A stretch of DNA of 64,000 nucleotides. It comes from Butyricicoccus pullicaecorum DSM 23266 (lineage in GTDB: Bacteria > Bacillota > Clostridia > Oscillospirales > Butyricicoccaceae). Below the pieces are notes generated by a model that saw only the letters and a program-made list of their open reading frames with translations, made no database searches and had not been told where the DNA came from. Made by a program: the position numbers and the translations under genes. Where the stretch lies: NCBI RefSeq assembly GCF_900167005.1, contig NZ_FUXW01000002.1:248001-312000 (forward strand), written 5' to 3'. Below, piece after piece: positions 55,512 to 63,711 of the stretch; position 1 is the stretch's first letter; the number at the start of each line of letters is the position of its first letter.

Positions 55512-55521
55512 GATATCCTCC

Positions 55522-56505
55522 TCAAATCCGAATCAGTGCAGCGCCATAAGTCAGGCCGCCGCCGAATCCGCTAATAACGATGTGCTGGCCGGCCTTGAGC
55601 TGACCATTCTTGCGCATTTCATCCAAACAAAGTGCAACGCTGACACCAGAGGTGTTGCCGTAACGATCAATGTTGACGTAAACCTTTTTGGGGTCCAGAC
55701 CATAGCGTGTGGTGACCATTTGCAGGATACGTACATTTGCCTGATGCAGAACGAACCAATCAATCTGATCGGCAGTCATATTTGCCTGATGCAGTACCGC
55801 ATCAATGGCCTCGGGTACAGCAGATGCAGTGAAACGGAATACATCGCTGCCAGCCATTTTCAGGAAACGGTGGTCGCACACAGCGCGGGGACCCTGTGCC
55901 AGAGGATCTTCTACCGGCAGGCATTGTGCCTTGAGGCACTCACCCAGCGTACCGTTTGCACGCATGTAGGTCGTCAGGACACCTTCCTGCTCAGAAGCCT
56001 GGAATACAGCAGCTGCTGCACCATCACCGAAGATGACACAGGTAGAGCGGTCGGTGTAGTCGATGATGCGGCTGAGCGTCTCTGCGCAGATGACCAAGAC
56101 AGTCTTGGCCTTCCCTGCACGGATGAAGCTGTCTGCAACATCTACACTGTACACAAAACCCGAGCAGGCCGCGGACAGATCAAAAGCCATTGCCTTGGAT
56201 GCGCCCAGCTTGCCCTGTACCATACAGGAAACCGAGGGCGTGAAGAAGTCCGGGGTTGCGGTGCCGACGATGATGAGGTCGAGCTCGGATGCGTCCAGAG
56301 CAGCATCCTCCAGTGCACGTCGACCAGCCTCGAGAGCCAGTTCCCAAGTCGCGGTATTTTGTGCAATACGGCGCTCGCGGATACCCGTGCGTTTTACGAT
56401 CCATTCGTCGTTGGTATCTACCATGCTTTCCAGCATTTCGTTCGTCAATTTCAGGTCCGGCATGTAACTGCCAGTACCAATCAGTCTCGTACCGATATTG
56501 TTCAC
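55522..56505 (-). CDS. fabH: 3-oxoacyl-ACP synthase III (FabH)
   Basis: FabH (327 aa) starts chains from acyl-CoA and malonyl-ACP. The Cys-His-Asn triad is in DLSAACSGFVYSVDVA, FVLHQANVRI and RYGNTSGV. It begins at a GTG; an in-frame stop lies four codons upstream. GAGGAG sits unusually close, 1 bp before the GTG, so a slightly downstream non-ATG start is possible. It is the first gene of the minus-strand fab operon. Confidence 0.95.
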   Translation of the reverse strand: MNNIGTRLIGTGSYMPDLKLTNEMLESMVDTNDEWIVKRTGIRERRIAQNTATWELALEAGRRALEDAALDASELDLIIVGTATPDFFTPSVSCMVQGKLGASKAMAFDLSAACSGFVYSVDVADSFIRAGKAKTVLVICAETLSRIIDYTDRSTCVIFGDGAAAAVFQASEQEGVLTTYMRANGTLGECLKAQCLPVEDPLAQGPRAVCDHRFLKMAGSDVFRFTASAVPEAIDAVLHQANMTADQIDWFVLHQANVRILQMVTTRYGLDPKKVYVNIDRYGNTSGVSVALCLDEMRKNGQLKAGQHIVISGFGGGLTYGAALIRI

Positions 56506-56626
56506 GCTCCTCGCGTTTTATAATATAAATCCGGTGTTAAATCCTGCCAGATTTGCAGCGGAAAAAAATTTACTTTATCAATCGCCGGAAACCACCAAAT
56601 CGACAAAAGATTTAGAATTTGGCGAT

Positions 56627-56643
56627 AGTTTGATTGACAAAGT
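56627..56643. promoter_or_regulatory. FabT-like imperfect palindrome in the fabH/fabD promoter
   Basis: AGTTTGATTGACAAAGT resembles the streptococcal FabT site pattern ANTTTGATTATCAAATT with three differences, and overlaps the -35 of the fabD promoter. FabT is not encoded in the window. The match is by recollection and may be coincidental. Confidence 0.4.
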
Positions 56644-56662
56644 AATCTTATAATATTATAAT
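56634..56662 (+). promoter_or_regulatory. consensus sigma-A promoter of fabD (half of a bidirectional pair)
   Basis: TTGACA (56634-56639), 17-bp spacer, TATAAT (56657-56662), both perfect. The -10 overlaps that of the opposing fabH promoter. Confidence 0.9.
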
Positions 56663-56683
56663 AAGACCCGATTGTGATGTCAA
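56655..56683 (-). promoter_or_regulatory. consensus sigma-A promoter of the fabH operon (half of a bidirectional pair)
   Basis: TTGACA (56683-56678), 17-bp spacer, TATAAT (56660-56655), both perfect. The two -10 boxes share the palindrome TTATAATATTATAA at 56648-56661, so only one RNA polymerase can occupy the site at a time. Confidence 0.9.
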
Positions 56684-56685
56684 CC

Positions 56686-56701
56686 TTTTCTTGATAGAAA
56701 A
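56686..56701. repeat. inverted repeat TTTTCT-TGAT-AGAAAA downstream of the fabD start site
   Basis: Six-bp arms with a 4-nt centre lie about 17 bp after the predicted fabD start site. It is a possible repressor site; weak hairpin energy makes an RNA role less likely. Confidence 0.4.
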
Positions 56702-56760
56702 AACGGAAAAGATGGAAAAATACGTGGTTTTGAAAACCATGAACAATGGAGGAGAAGGTA

Positions 56761-57678
56761 ATGGAATACGGATTTGCATTTTTCCCTGGACAGGGCGCAC
56801 AGCACACACAGATGGGTCAGGCGCTGTATGAGAGCAGCGAGGCGGCACGCCGTGTATTTGATCGCGCATCGTCTGTTGCAGACCTGGACGTTGCAAAACT
56901 GTGCTTTGAGAGCAGCCAGGAAGAGCTGAATCGTACGGTCAATTCGCAGATTGCGATTTTCACCCATTCGCTGGCTTGCTATGAGGCACTCAAGGATGCC
57001 GGTGTTACTTTCAAGGCATGCGCAGGTTTTTCGCTCGGTGAGTATACCGCGCTGGTAGCAGCAGGAATTCTGTCCGTTGAGGACGGTATTCGTCTGGTAC
57101 GCCGCCGCGGACAGCTGATGCAGCAGGCAGCAGATTCCATGGATGGCTGCATGGCAGCGATTCTGGGACTGGAAGACGAGCAGGTTGAGCAGGCTTGTGC
57201 ATCGGTCGACGGCATTGTGTTCCCGGTAAACTATAACTGCCCGGGTCAGCTGGTTATCGCTGGTGAGCGTCCCGCAGTTGAGAAGGCAATTGCAGCTTGC
57301 AAGGAGGCTGGTGCACGCCGTGCCCTTCCCCTCGCAGTCAGCGGCGCATTCCATACCAGCCTGATGGCTGAGGCTGCAAAGGAACTGCGTGCATTCGCGC
57401 AGGATCTGACCGTACACGAAGCAGTGATGCCGATTTACACCAATGTAACGGGTGAGAAACTGGAAGTTACCGATCTGCCCGCACATCTGGAGCGTCATAT
57501 GTGCTCTCCGGTACGCTGGAAGAGTCTGGTTGCAAACGGCATGGCAGACGGTCTGACCACTGGTGTTGAGATCGGCCCGGGCAAGACTCTGGCTGGTTTT
57601 GCTAAGAAGATCAGCAAGGAACTGACCGTGCGCACGGCAGAAACACCGGAAGATGTTGCAGCAGTTGCTGGCGCATAA
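56761..57678 (+). CDS. fabD: malonyl CoA-acyl carrier protein transacylase FabD
   Basis: FabD (305 aa) loads malonate onto ACP. The ATG at 56761 has GGAGGAGA in front; an upstream in-frame ATG at 56746 overlaps that site. FFPGQGAQ, the catalytic Ser in AGFSLGEYTALVAAG and His in SGAFHTSLMAEAAKEL are present. Uniquely in this locus it is on the opposite strand to all other fab/acc genes. Confidence 0.96.
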   Translation: MEYGFAFFPGQGAQHTQMGQALYESSEAARRVFDRASSVADLDVAKLCFESSQEELNRTVNSQIAIFTHSLACYEALKDAGVTFKACAGFSLGEYTALVAAGILSVEDGIRLVRRRGQLMQQAADSMDGCMAAILGLEDEQVEQACASVDGIVFPVNYNCPGQLVIAGERPAVEKAIAACKEAGARRALPLAVSGAFHTSLMAEAAKELRAFAQDLTVHEAVMPIYTNVTGEKLEVTDLPAHLERHMCSPVRWKSLVANGMADGLTTGVEIGPGKTLAGFAKKISKELTVRTAETPEDVAAVAGA

Positions 57679-57705
57679 TTCAGAAAAAGAAAGGCGAAAT
57701 AAAAT

Positions 57706-57737
57706 GAAAAGAACCTGACATTTGTCAGGTTCTTTTT
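57706..57737. terminator. bidirectional terminator after fabD
   Basis: AAAAGAACCTGACA and TGTCAGGTTCTTTTT form a perfect stem with a 2-nt TT loop and A/T tracts, serving fabD (+) and the convergent SUFU gene (-). Confidence 0.92.
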
Positions 57738-57739
57738 GG

Positions 57740-58354
57740 TTATAGAATGGAATCTCGAGTATAATCGGTCAGTCCATCGGGTAACTTCTCAAGCAGCGCA
57801 GAGACCGTTGTTTTGTCCTCTACAAGGGCTTTCAGCTCAGCATCGGTGGCACCGACCAGCTGAACAAACTGTACCTTGCCGTTCGGTGTATCCATTGTAC
57901 CTAGCTTATCTTCCATAGTTAAAAATCCGGTGATTTGCGAGCTTCCATCCGCATCAATGCCGGTAGTCTGGCCGGTATAAATATACTCTTCGGGAGAGAA
58001 AATATCGCCGTCTTCAAAGGACATGCGTGCGAGCGTCTGCAAAATGCCGCAGATATTTTTATATTCCTTGTCGCGCTTGCGGATGCCGTCTTTTTTGAGC
58101 TTTAACGTCAGTTCAAAGCCCAGACCGCTGTATGCAGCATGCTGAGATTCCTTTTCGTAGAGCTCGGAAAATCCATAGGTGACAAAGTGGTAGTACGAAC
58201 CGCCGTCGTAAATGCTGATGCCGTCGAGCGGGTCGTTGCCGCCCATACGATAGCTCAGAACTGGTGCATAGTGGATTGGATTAGTTTGGTCAGGGTATAA
58301 GGTGAGCATGGCCTGCGTAATGGCGTCCCAACCGCTGGTTTCGGGCATATCCAT
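57740..58354 (-). CDS. suppressor-of-fused (SUFU) domain protein
   Basis: This 204-aa protein matches the bacterial SUFU family: WDAITQAMLTLYPDQTNPIHY at the start (cited within limit of 20 in part), PLDGISIYDGG, WHFVTYGFSELY-like sequence (here YYHFVTYGFSELYEKE), and GFELTLKLKK. Bacterial SUFU proteins often serve as toxin-immunity or partner proteins. No toxin gene is adjacent, so the role here is unknown. AAGGAG precedes the ATG. Confidence 0.87.
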   Translation of the reverse strand: MDMPETSGWDAITQAMLTLYPDQTNPIHYAPVLSYRMGGNDPLDGISIYDGGSYYHFVTYGFSELYEKESQHAAYSGLGFELTLKLKKDGIRKRDKEYKNICGILQTLARMSFEDGDIFSPEEYIYTGQTTGIDADGSSQITGFLTMEDKLGTMDTPNGKVQFVQLVGATDAELKALVEDKTTVSALLEKLPDGLTDYTRDSIL

Positions 58355-58377
58355 GATTATATCATCTCCTTATCACG

Positions 58378-58405
58378 AAAAAGCGGCCAAAAACAGGCCG
58401 CTTTT
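58378..58405 (-). terminator. intrinsic terminator of nrdR
   Basis: AAAGCGGCC and GGCCGCTTTTT pair around TGTTTTT on the minus strand. Confidence 0.87.
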
Positions 58406-58407
58406 GC

Positions 58408-58866
58408 TTACTTCTTGTTTTGCAGCAGAGAATTGAGCTCTTCCAGGAAGGTATTGATGTCCTTGAACTGACGATAGACCGACGCGAAGCGTACATAGGC
58501 CACTTCGTCGACGTTTTTCAACTCCTGCATGACCATTTCACCGATTTTCTGAGAAGAAATTTCGGTTTCCAGTGTACCGAACAATTTTTGTTCGACGGTA
58601 TCTACCAGTTGCTCCAAGCGTGCCTGAGGTACCGGGCGCTTTTCGCATGCTTTCATCACACCGCTGAGCAGTTTATTACGATCATAAGGCTCACGGGTGC
58701 CATCACGTTTGACCAGCATAAGGGGCAGGCGCTCAATCGTCTCGTAGGTTGTGAAACGCTTGAGGCAGTGAAGGCATTCGCGTCTGCGGCGGATGCTAGT
58801 TCCCTCGTCTGTCGGTCGAGAATCTACGACCTTGCTGTCGGGGTAATTACAGAACGGGCACTTCAT
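58408..58866 (-). CDS. nrdR: transcriptional repressor NrdR
   Basis: NrdR (152 aa) represses ribonucleotide reductase genes. The ATG at 58866 gives [20 protein letters not shown], the zinc ribbon with CxxC pairs, then [17 protein letters not shown], and an ATP-cone domain with [23 protein letters not shown] four codons earlier is possible. No nrd genes are in the window. Confidence 0.96.
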   Translation of the reverse strand: MKCPFCNYPDSKVVDSRPTDEGTSIRRRRECLHCLKRFTTYETIERLPLMLVKRDGTREPYDRNKLLSGVMKACEKRPVPQARLEQLVDTVEQKLFGTLETEISSQKIGEMVMQELKNVDEVAYVRFASVYRQFKDINTFLEELNSLLQNKK

Positions 58867-58934
58867 AAGATCACTCACTTATCTTCACATAGGTTCATGC
58901 ATATATTTTACCATAGAACCAATCTGCGGCAAAG

Positions 58935-58961
58935 AGATTTTTGCAAAAATCGCAAAAATCT
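58935..58961 (-). terminator. hairpin after the TIM-barrel gene
   Basis: AGATTTTTGC and GCAAAAATCT form a perfect 10-bp AT-rich stem, 8 bp after the TIM-barrel stop. T residues after it are interrupted, so termination is likely but not certain. Confidence 0.55.
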
Positions 58962-58969
58962 TTGAGGGC

Positions 58970-59758
58970 TCAATATAATTTTGCGCGAAGCAAATCGCCT
59001 GCACATTGTACTTGAGAATCGTCAGAAAAGTTTGCAGAATAGACCTCGATCAGCATCTGATGGTCGTATTGATACCGTTTCAGCGACTGCATGAGCAGGT
59101 CGTAATCCATACTTCCCTCCCCTGGCAGCAGACAGCTGTGGGTGGTATCGTAATCGTTAATATGGATATTGCGCAGACGATTTCCCATCACATCCAGGTA
59201 GGCCGACCAATGCTGACCGGCACGGTTGGCCTGCTTGATATCCAGCGTGTAGCGCAGTTCGGGGACATGTTCGGTCAGCAGCCGCAGATATTCCGGGTCA
59301 CGGGATTTACACCATGCGACGTTCTCCTGCGTTAGTGTGATCCCCTCCTGCTGTGCCATATCGCATAACGTGTGATAGACCTCATAGGTGCGGTTCATGT
59401 GTTCAAACAGAGTCTCCTGTGCCATGAAACGCTCTCCGTGAAAGGTCAGATATTGAGCGCCCAATCGTGCTGCGGCACGCATGTATTTGCGGTATTGTGT
59501 CAGTCCATCCTCTGTTCGGCGTGCGTAGTTTGAGAATAAAAGCATGCCTTCCATCAAAGACGTGTAAGGATGAATGGAAATGATTTCGATACCGTTGCGA
59601 TCGGTTAATCGCTTCAGCGTATCCAGAAAAGACGGATCATATTCGCTTTCGGTGTTGAAGAAAATCTCGATGACCGAGAAACCGAGGGATGCAATCCGGT
59701 CAATGGTTTCTTCGAGCGGCTGCGGATAAAAACAAGCGGTGGAGATGCCGAGGCGCAT
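58970..59758 (-). CDS. sugar phosphate isomerase/epimerase-like TIM-barrel protein
   Basis: This 262-aa protein belongs to the AP-endonuclease-2/xylose-isomerase-like superfamily. The ATG at 59758 with GGAGG in front opens MRLGISTACFYPQPLEETID. Metal-type residues appear in ISIHPYTS, TFHGERF, LTQENVAWC and LDIKQANRAG, then IHINDYD. Substrate is unknown; endonuclease IV is less likely because its full nine-ligand pattern is not evident. Confidence 0.87.
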   Translation of the reverse strand: MRLGISTACFYPQPLEETIDRIASLGFSVIEIFFNTESEYDPSFLDTLKRLTDRNGIEIISIHPYTSLMEGMLLFSNYARRTEDGLTQYRKYMRAAARLGAQYLTFHGERFMAQETLFEHMNRTYEVYHTLCDMAQQEGITLTQENVAWCKSRDPEYLRLLTEHVPELRYTLDIKQANRAGQHWSAYLDVMGNRLRNIHINDYDTTHSCLLPGEGSMDYDLLMQSLKRYQYDHQMLIEVYSANFSDDSQVQCAGDLLRAKLY

Positions 59759-59781
59759 GGACGCCCTCCTTTCGTGAAAGA

Positions 59782-59813
59782 AAAGAAGGACACCAAAACG
59801 GTATCCTTCTTTA
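59782..59813 (-). terminator. intrinsic terminator of secDF
   Basis: AAGAAGGATACC and GGTGTCCTTCTTTTC pair (one mismatch) around GTTTT on the minus strand, 7 bp after the secF stop. Confidence 0.88.
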
Positions 59814-59819
59814 TGGTTG

Positions 59820-60731
59820 TTATACGCGGTGCTTCTTGAAGCGCTTTCTGAAGAAAGCCCACAGAGAGCTGGACAGGAAGATAGACGAGTAGGCACCAGA
59901 TACAATACCTATCAGAAGCGGCAGCGTGAAGTTGCGCAGCGACGGTACACCCAGAATGAACACCATACCGATGGTGAACAGCGTGGTGAGCGTGGTATTG
60001 ATGGTACGACCCATGGTCTGCCAGATCGAACGATCGGCAATCGACTCGAAGCTTTCCTTGCGTGCGGTGCGCAGGTTTTCACGAATACGGTCGAATACGA
60101 TGATCGACGCATTGATCGAGTAACCGAGAATGGTCAGCGCGCACGCGATAAAGTTCTGGTTGAACGGCAGCTGGAAGATGACGTAAACCGACAGCATGGC
60201 CAGAAGGTCATGAATCAGGCAGATGACAGCAGCCAGACCAGAGGTAAACTCAAAGCGGAACGAGATGTAGACGAGCATCAGAACAACGGCAACGATTGCA
60301 GACAGGAAAGCTGCCTTCTTCAGGTCGTCACCGACCGTCTTGCCGACGTCTTCGTTGGAGATCAGATCGTCATCGGTCAGACCATACTTTTCCTGCATCG
60401 CAGTGATCACGTCTGCACGCTGCTCACTGGTGAGGCTGGTCGAACGGATGATAACTTCGTTGTTCTCATCGCCCGTGATCTGCGGTGCGTTGGGTTCTAC
60501 ACCGGTCGTGTCCTTTACCAGAGCCTGAATCTCATTGAGGACATCTGCGTTGAGCTCGGTGTTTTCCATGCGGAATTCCATCTGCGTGCCGCCGGCGAAG
60601 TCGATGTCAAAGTTATAAAGGTTCACACCGAACGGAAGTGCCAGCAAGCTGACCAGACCGGTGATGCAGAGCAGGACGGAAATAACAGCAAAAATCTTAA
60701 AATGCTTTACGATTGAAAAATGGTTCTTCAT
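59820..60731 (-). CDS. secF: protein translocase subunit SecF
   Basis: SecF (303 aa) works with SecD to pull preproteins using ion-motive force. Six membrane segments surround one extracytoplasmic domain (about residues 35-125). FDIDFAGGTQMEFRME is the typical start of that domain, and GYSINASIIVFDRIRENLR is the TM4-TM5 signature. It lies 17 bp after secD. Confidence 0.95.
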   Translation of the reverse strand: MKNHFSIVKHFKIFAVISVLLCITGLVSLLALPFGVNLYNFDIDFAGGTQMEFRMENTELNADVLNEIQALVKDTTGVEPNAPQITGDENNEVIIRSTSLTSEQRADVITAMQEKYGLTDDDLISNEDVGKTVGDDLKKAAFLSAIVAVVLMLVYISFRFEFTSGLAAVICLIHDLLAMLSVYVIFQLPFNQNFIACALTILGYSINASIIVFDRIRENLRTARKESFESIADRSIWQTMGRTINTTLTTLFTIGMVFILGVPSLRNFTLPLLIGIVSGAYSSIFLSSSLWAFFRKRFKKHRV

Positions 60732-60748
60732 TTTGGCTCCTCCCCTCC

Positions 60749-62083
60749 TTACGCACCGTAGACCTTAGGACTGCGAATCTTAAAGTCGACCATGCGATTG
60801 AGCAGGAAGTGCGTGAGGGTCAGCGCAGTGAACATGGAGATGATGACACCCAGTCCAAGCGTTGTAGCAAAGCCGACGATCGTACCGGTACCCAGGAAAT
60901 ACAGGACGCCAGCAGCGATCAGGGTCGTAACGTTAGAGTCCAAAATTGCAGTGAATGCACGCTTAAAGCCCGAATCAATCGCGGATTTAACCGTCTTACC
61001 TGCACGCAGCTCTTCCTTGACGCGTTCGAAGATAATGACGTTTGCGTCAACTGCCATACCGATCGACAGGATGATACCGGCAATACCGGGCAGCGAAAGG
61101 TTAACATGCAGCAGCCCCAGAATGATCAGCTCGAGAGTGCAGTAGAAGGCCAGCGCGATGCAGGCGATGAAGCCAGGCAGACGATAGACCAGAATCATAA
61201 AGATGCAAACGAGAGCAATACCGATGGCTGCGGCGTAAACGCTGGTTTTGAGTGCATCAGCGCCCAGCTGCGGGCCAACCGAACGCAGCTCAACCTGCTG
61301 CAGCGAGAACGGCAGCTGACCGACGTTGATCAGGTTTGCAAGCTCACGCGCGGAATCCTCGGTGAAGTTACCGTTGATTGAGCAAGTGGAGCTGTTGATT
61401 GCCTGACTAACGGCCGGAGCGGAAACGATCTGATCGTCCAGAACGATGGCGAGCAGATTCTGACCGCTGGCTGCATCCATCTGAGAGATTGCAGAAGTGG
61501 CTTCGTAGAACTTCTGAACAGCATCGGAGTTAAACTCCAGTGCAACATACCATTCATCGACAACCGAGCTTGCGGACGGCTTGCCATAGACAGCAGTTGC
61601 CTGCTTGATGTCCGAACCGGTCAGCCATTCCTTACCAGTCATATCCATAAAGGACAGCTTTGCCGTAGCACCCAGCATCTGTACCGCGTCTTCGGGATTC
61701 TTGATGTTGGGGATCTCGACCAGCAGACGATTGTCACCCTGGATGGAGACGTTGGCTTCGGTGTAGCCTTCGGCAGTCAGACGGCTGCGCAGCAGGCTCT
61801 GTGCGGTAACCATGTCATTTGCCAGGTTACCGTTGTCGTAATCCTCGGGCAGAATGGCCTCAAAGGTGATAGACGAACCGCCTACCAGGTCCAGACCACG
61901 ACGGATACCATTGGTAGCATCGTGAATGCTGGGGATGATGACCGTGGCGTTTTCGGCATCTTCGGCCGACATGTTGACCGGGGTGACGAATCCGCCAGGG
62001 ATGGTGAGTCCCTTAATTGTCGCGACGGCCATCACACCAATGAGCAGGATCACGGCAATAAAAGAGAAAATACTCTTTTTCAC
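60749..62083 (-). CDS. secD: protein translocase subunit SecD
   Basis: SecD (444 aa) starts at a GTG with AGGAGG upstream. Features are GLDLVGGSSITFEAILPED, the P1-domain ending LLVEIPNIKNPEDAVQMLG, and the membrane block GMAVDANVIIFERVKEEL. It is a Firmicutes split SecD/SecF pair, not a fusion. A strong promoter stands at 62120-62148. Confidence 0.95.
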   Translation of the reverse strand: MKKSIFSFIAVILLIGVMAVATIKGLTIPGGFVTPVNMSAEDAENATVIIPSIHDATNGIRRGLDLVGGSSITFEAILPEDYDNGNLANDMVTAQSLLRSRLTAEGYTEANVSIQGDNRLLVEIPNIKNPEDAVQMLGATAKLSFMDMTGKEWLTGSDIKQATAVYGKPSASSVVDEWYVALEFNSDAVQKFYEATSAISQMDAASGQNLLAIVLDDQIVSAPAVSQAINSSTCSINGNFTEDSARELANLINVGQLPFSLQQVELRSVGPQLGADALKTSVYAAAIGIALVCIFMILVYRLPGFIACIALAFYCTLELIILGLLHVNLSLPGIAGIILSIGMAVDANVIIFERVKEELRAGKTVKSAIDSGFKRAFTAILDSNVTTLIAAGVLYFLGTGTIVGFATTLGLGVIISMFTALTLTHFLLNRMVDFKIRSPKVYGA

Positions 62084-62103
62084 GTTTTAAACCTCCTAAA
62101 TAA

Positions 62104-62122
62104 AATACACATAACGTGTATT
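62104..62122. repeat. inverted repeat at the secD transcription start
   Basis: AATACAC-ATAAC-GTGTATT, 7-bp arms, overlapping the -10 box and the predicted start. It may be an operator. Confidence 0.55.
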
Positions 62123-62148
62123 ATAGCCCCATTCGACAGGGTTGTCAA
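62120..62148 (-). promoter_or_regulatory. consensus sigma-A promoter of secDF
   Basis: TTGACA (62148-62143), 17-bp spacer, TATAAT (62125-62120), both perfect, between purB and secD. Confidence 0.88.
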
Positions 62149-62157
62149 ATCGGTCGA

Positions 62158-63588
62158 TTACAGATTGATTTCGACCGTAATATCTGCGTCTGCGAGGTAG
62201 GGCTTGATACGAGGCTCAACTTCGTTGTGCAGGAAATCGTCGACCTGTGCCGGGCAGCGTCCGATGTAGCGAGCGGGATCGAGCTCTGCCATGATTTCTT
62301 CACGGGTCAGACCGAACATCGGGTCAGCAGCAATGCGATCGATCAGGTCATTTTCCAGACCTTCCTCCTTGATGCGCTTGCCAGCTGCCATGGAGTGCAT
62401 ACGAATCTGCTCATGCAGCTCCTGACGGTTGCCGCCGCGCTTTACAGCACTCATCATGATGTTCTCGGTTGCCATAAAGGGCAGCTCGTTCATGACGCGC
62501 TGATGAATGACCTTGGGATATACAACCAGACCGGAGACGACGTTGATCATGATGTTCAGGATGGCGTCGACAGCCAGGAAGCCTTCCGGAATGGAGATAC
62601 GCTTGTTGGCGGAGTCGTCCAGCGTACGCTCGAACCACTGATTGTAAGCGGTAAAGGCAGGGTTCAGGCTGTCGCAGATGACATAGCGAGCCAGAGCGCA
62701 GATACGCTCGGAACGCATGGGATTGCGCTTGTAGGGCATTGCAGACGAGCCAATCTGATGTGCTTCGAAGGGCTCTTCGATCTCCTTGAGGTGCTGGAGC
62801 AGGCGCAGGTCGGTTGCAAACTTACCGGCAGACTGTGCGATGCCGGACAGCGTAGCGAGTACCTGAGCGTCGATCTTACGGGAGTAGGTCTGACCGGAAA
62901 CCGGAACAACACCAGCGAAGCCGAAATCGTCAGCGATCATCTGCTCCATCTTCTTGATCTTCTCATCATCGCCGTCGAACAGTTCCATAAAGGAAGCCTG
63001 CGTACCGGTAGTGCCCTTAGAGCCCAGCATGCGCAGATTCTCGATACGGTAGTTGATCTCATCGAGGTCCATGAGCAGCTCGTTCATCCAAAGGGTTGCA
63101 CGCTTGCCGACGGTGGTCAGCTGTGCGGGCTGGAAATGGGTGAAACCAAGGGTGGGCTGCGCCTTGTGCTCTTCTGCGAAGACAGACAGCTTTTCCAGAA
63201 CAGCAACCAGCTTTTTACGTACCAGCTTGAGGCCTTCACGCAGCTGAATGATGTCGGTATTATCGCCTACATAAGCGCTGGTCGCTCCCAGATGAATAAT
63301 GCCGGCAGCTTTGGGGGCAACCTTACCGAAAGCATAGACATGACTCATAACGTCATGGCGGACTTCCTTCTCACGTGCACGGGCGACTTCGTAGTCGATG
63401 TTGTCCTTGTTGGCCTCCATTTCATCGATCTGCTCCTGGGTGATGTTGAGACCCAGAGCCTTCTCTGCCTTAGCCAGAGAGATCCACAGACGACGCCAGG
63501 TGGAGAACTTCATGTCGGGAGAAAAGACATACAGCATCTCCTTGGAAGCATAACGTGCCGAGAACGGACTTTCATAAACAGCGCTCAA
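62158..63588 (-). CDS. purB: adenylosuccinate lyase
   Basis: PurB (476 aa) cuts SAICAR and adenylosuccinate. A TTG at 63588, 9 nt after AAAGGA, gives SAVYESPFSARYASKEM and is preferred to an ATG that lies upstream of that site. The fumarase/lyase signature is GSSAMPYKRNPMRSERI; GATSAYVGDNTDIIQLREG and TLGFTHFQPAQLTTVGKR are further blocks. No other pur genes are adjacent. Confidence 0.94.
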   Translation of the reverse strand: MSAVYESPFSARYASKEMLYVFSPDMKFSTWRRLWISLAKAEKALGLNITQEQIDEMEANKDNIDYEVARAREKEVRHDVMSHVYAFGKVAPKAAGIIHLGATSAYVGDNTDIIQLREGLKLVRKKLVAVLEKLSVFAEEHKAQPTLGFTHFQPAQLTTVGKRATLWMNELLMDLDEINYRIENLRMLGSKGTTGTQASFMELFDGDDEKIKKMEQMIADDFGFAGVVPVSGQTYSRKIDAQVLATLSGIAQSAGKFATDLRLLQHLKEIEEPFEAHQIGSSAMPYKRNPMRSERICALARYVICDSLNPAFTAYNQWFERTLDDSANKRISIPEGFLAVDAILNIMINVVSGLVVYPKVIHQRVMNELPFMATENIMMSAVKRGGNRQELHEQIRMHSMAAGKRIKEEGLENDLIDRIAADPMFGLTREEIMAELDPARYIGRCPAQVDDFLHNEVEPRIKPYLADADITVEINL

Positions 63589-63629
63589 TGTTAGACATCC
63601 TTTCGCATACAAAATTGGTCAAATGAACA

Positions 63630-63660
63630 AAAAAGACGGACGAAAACGTCCGTCTTTATT
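63630..63660 (-). terminator. intrinsic terminator upstream of purB
   Basis: AAAGACGGACG and CGTCCGTCTTTTTT pair around a TTTT loop on the minus strand, ending the aminotransferase gene. Confidence 0.88.
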
Positions 63661-63711
63661 TTAGCAGTTTTCGCAGGTGCCTGCAAGAAAAAATGCAGAT
63701 CGCCGATGATT

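Noticed and set aside
56506-56760. A FapR operator at the fab promoters
   Set aside because: The Bacillus-type FapR consensus (TTAGTACC...GGTACTAA-like) was not found. Only a loose FabT-like palindrome is present.
59820-62083. A SecDF fusion
   Set aside because: secD and secF are separate frames with a 17-bp gap and their own ribosome-binding sites.
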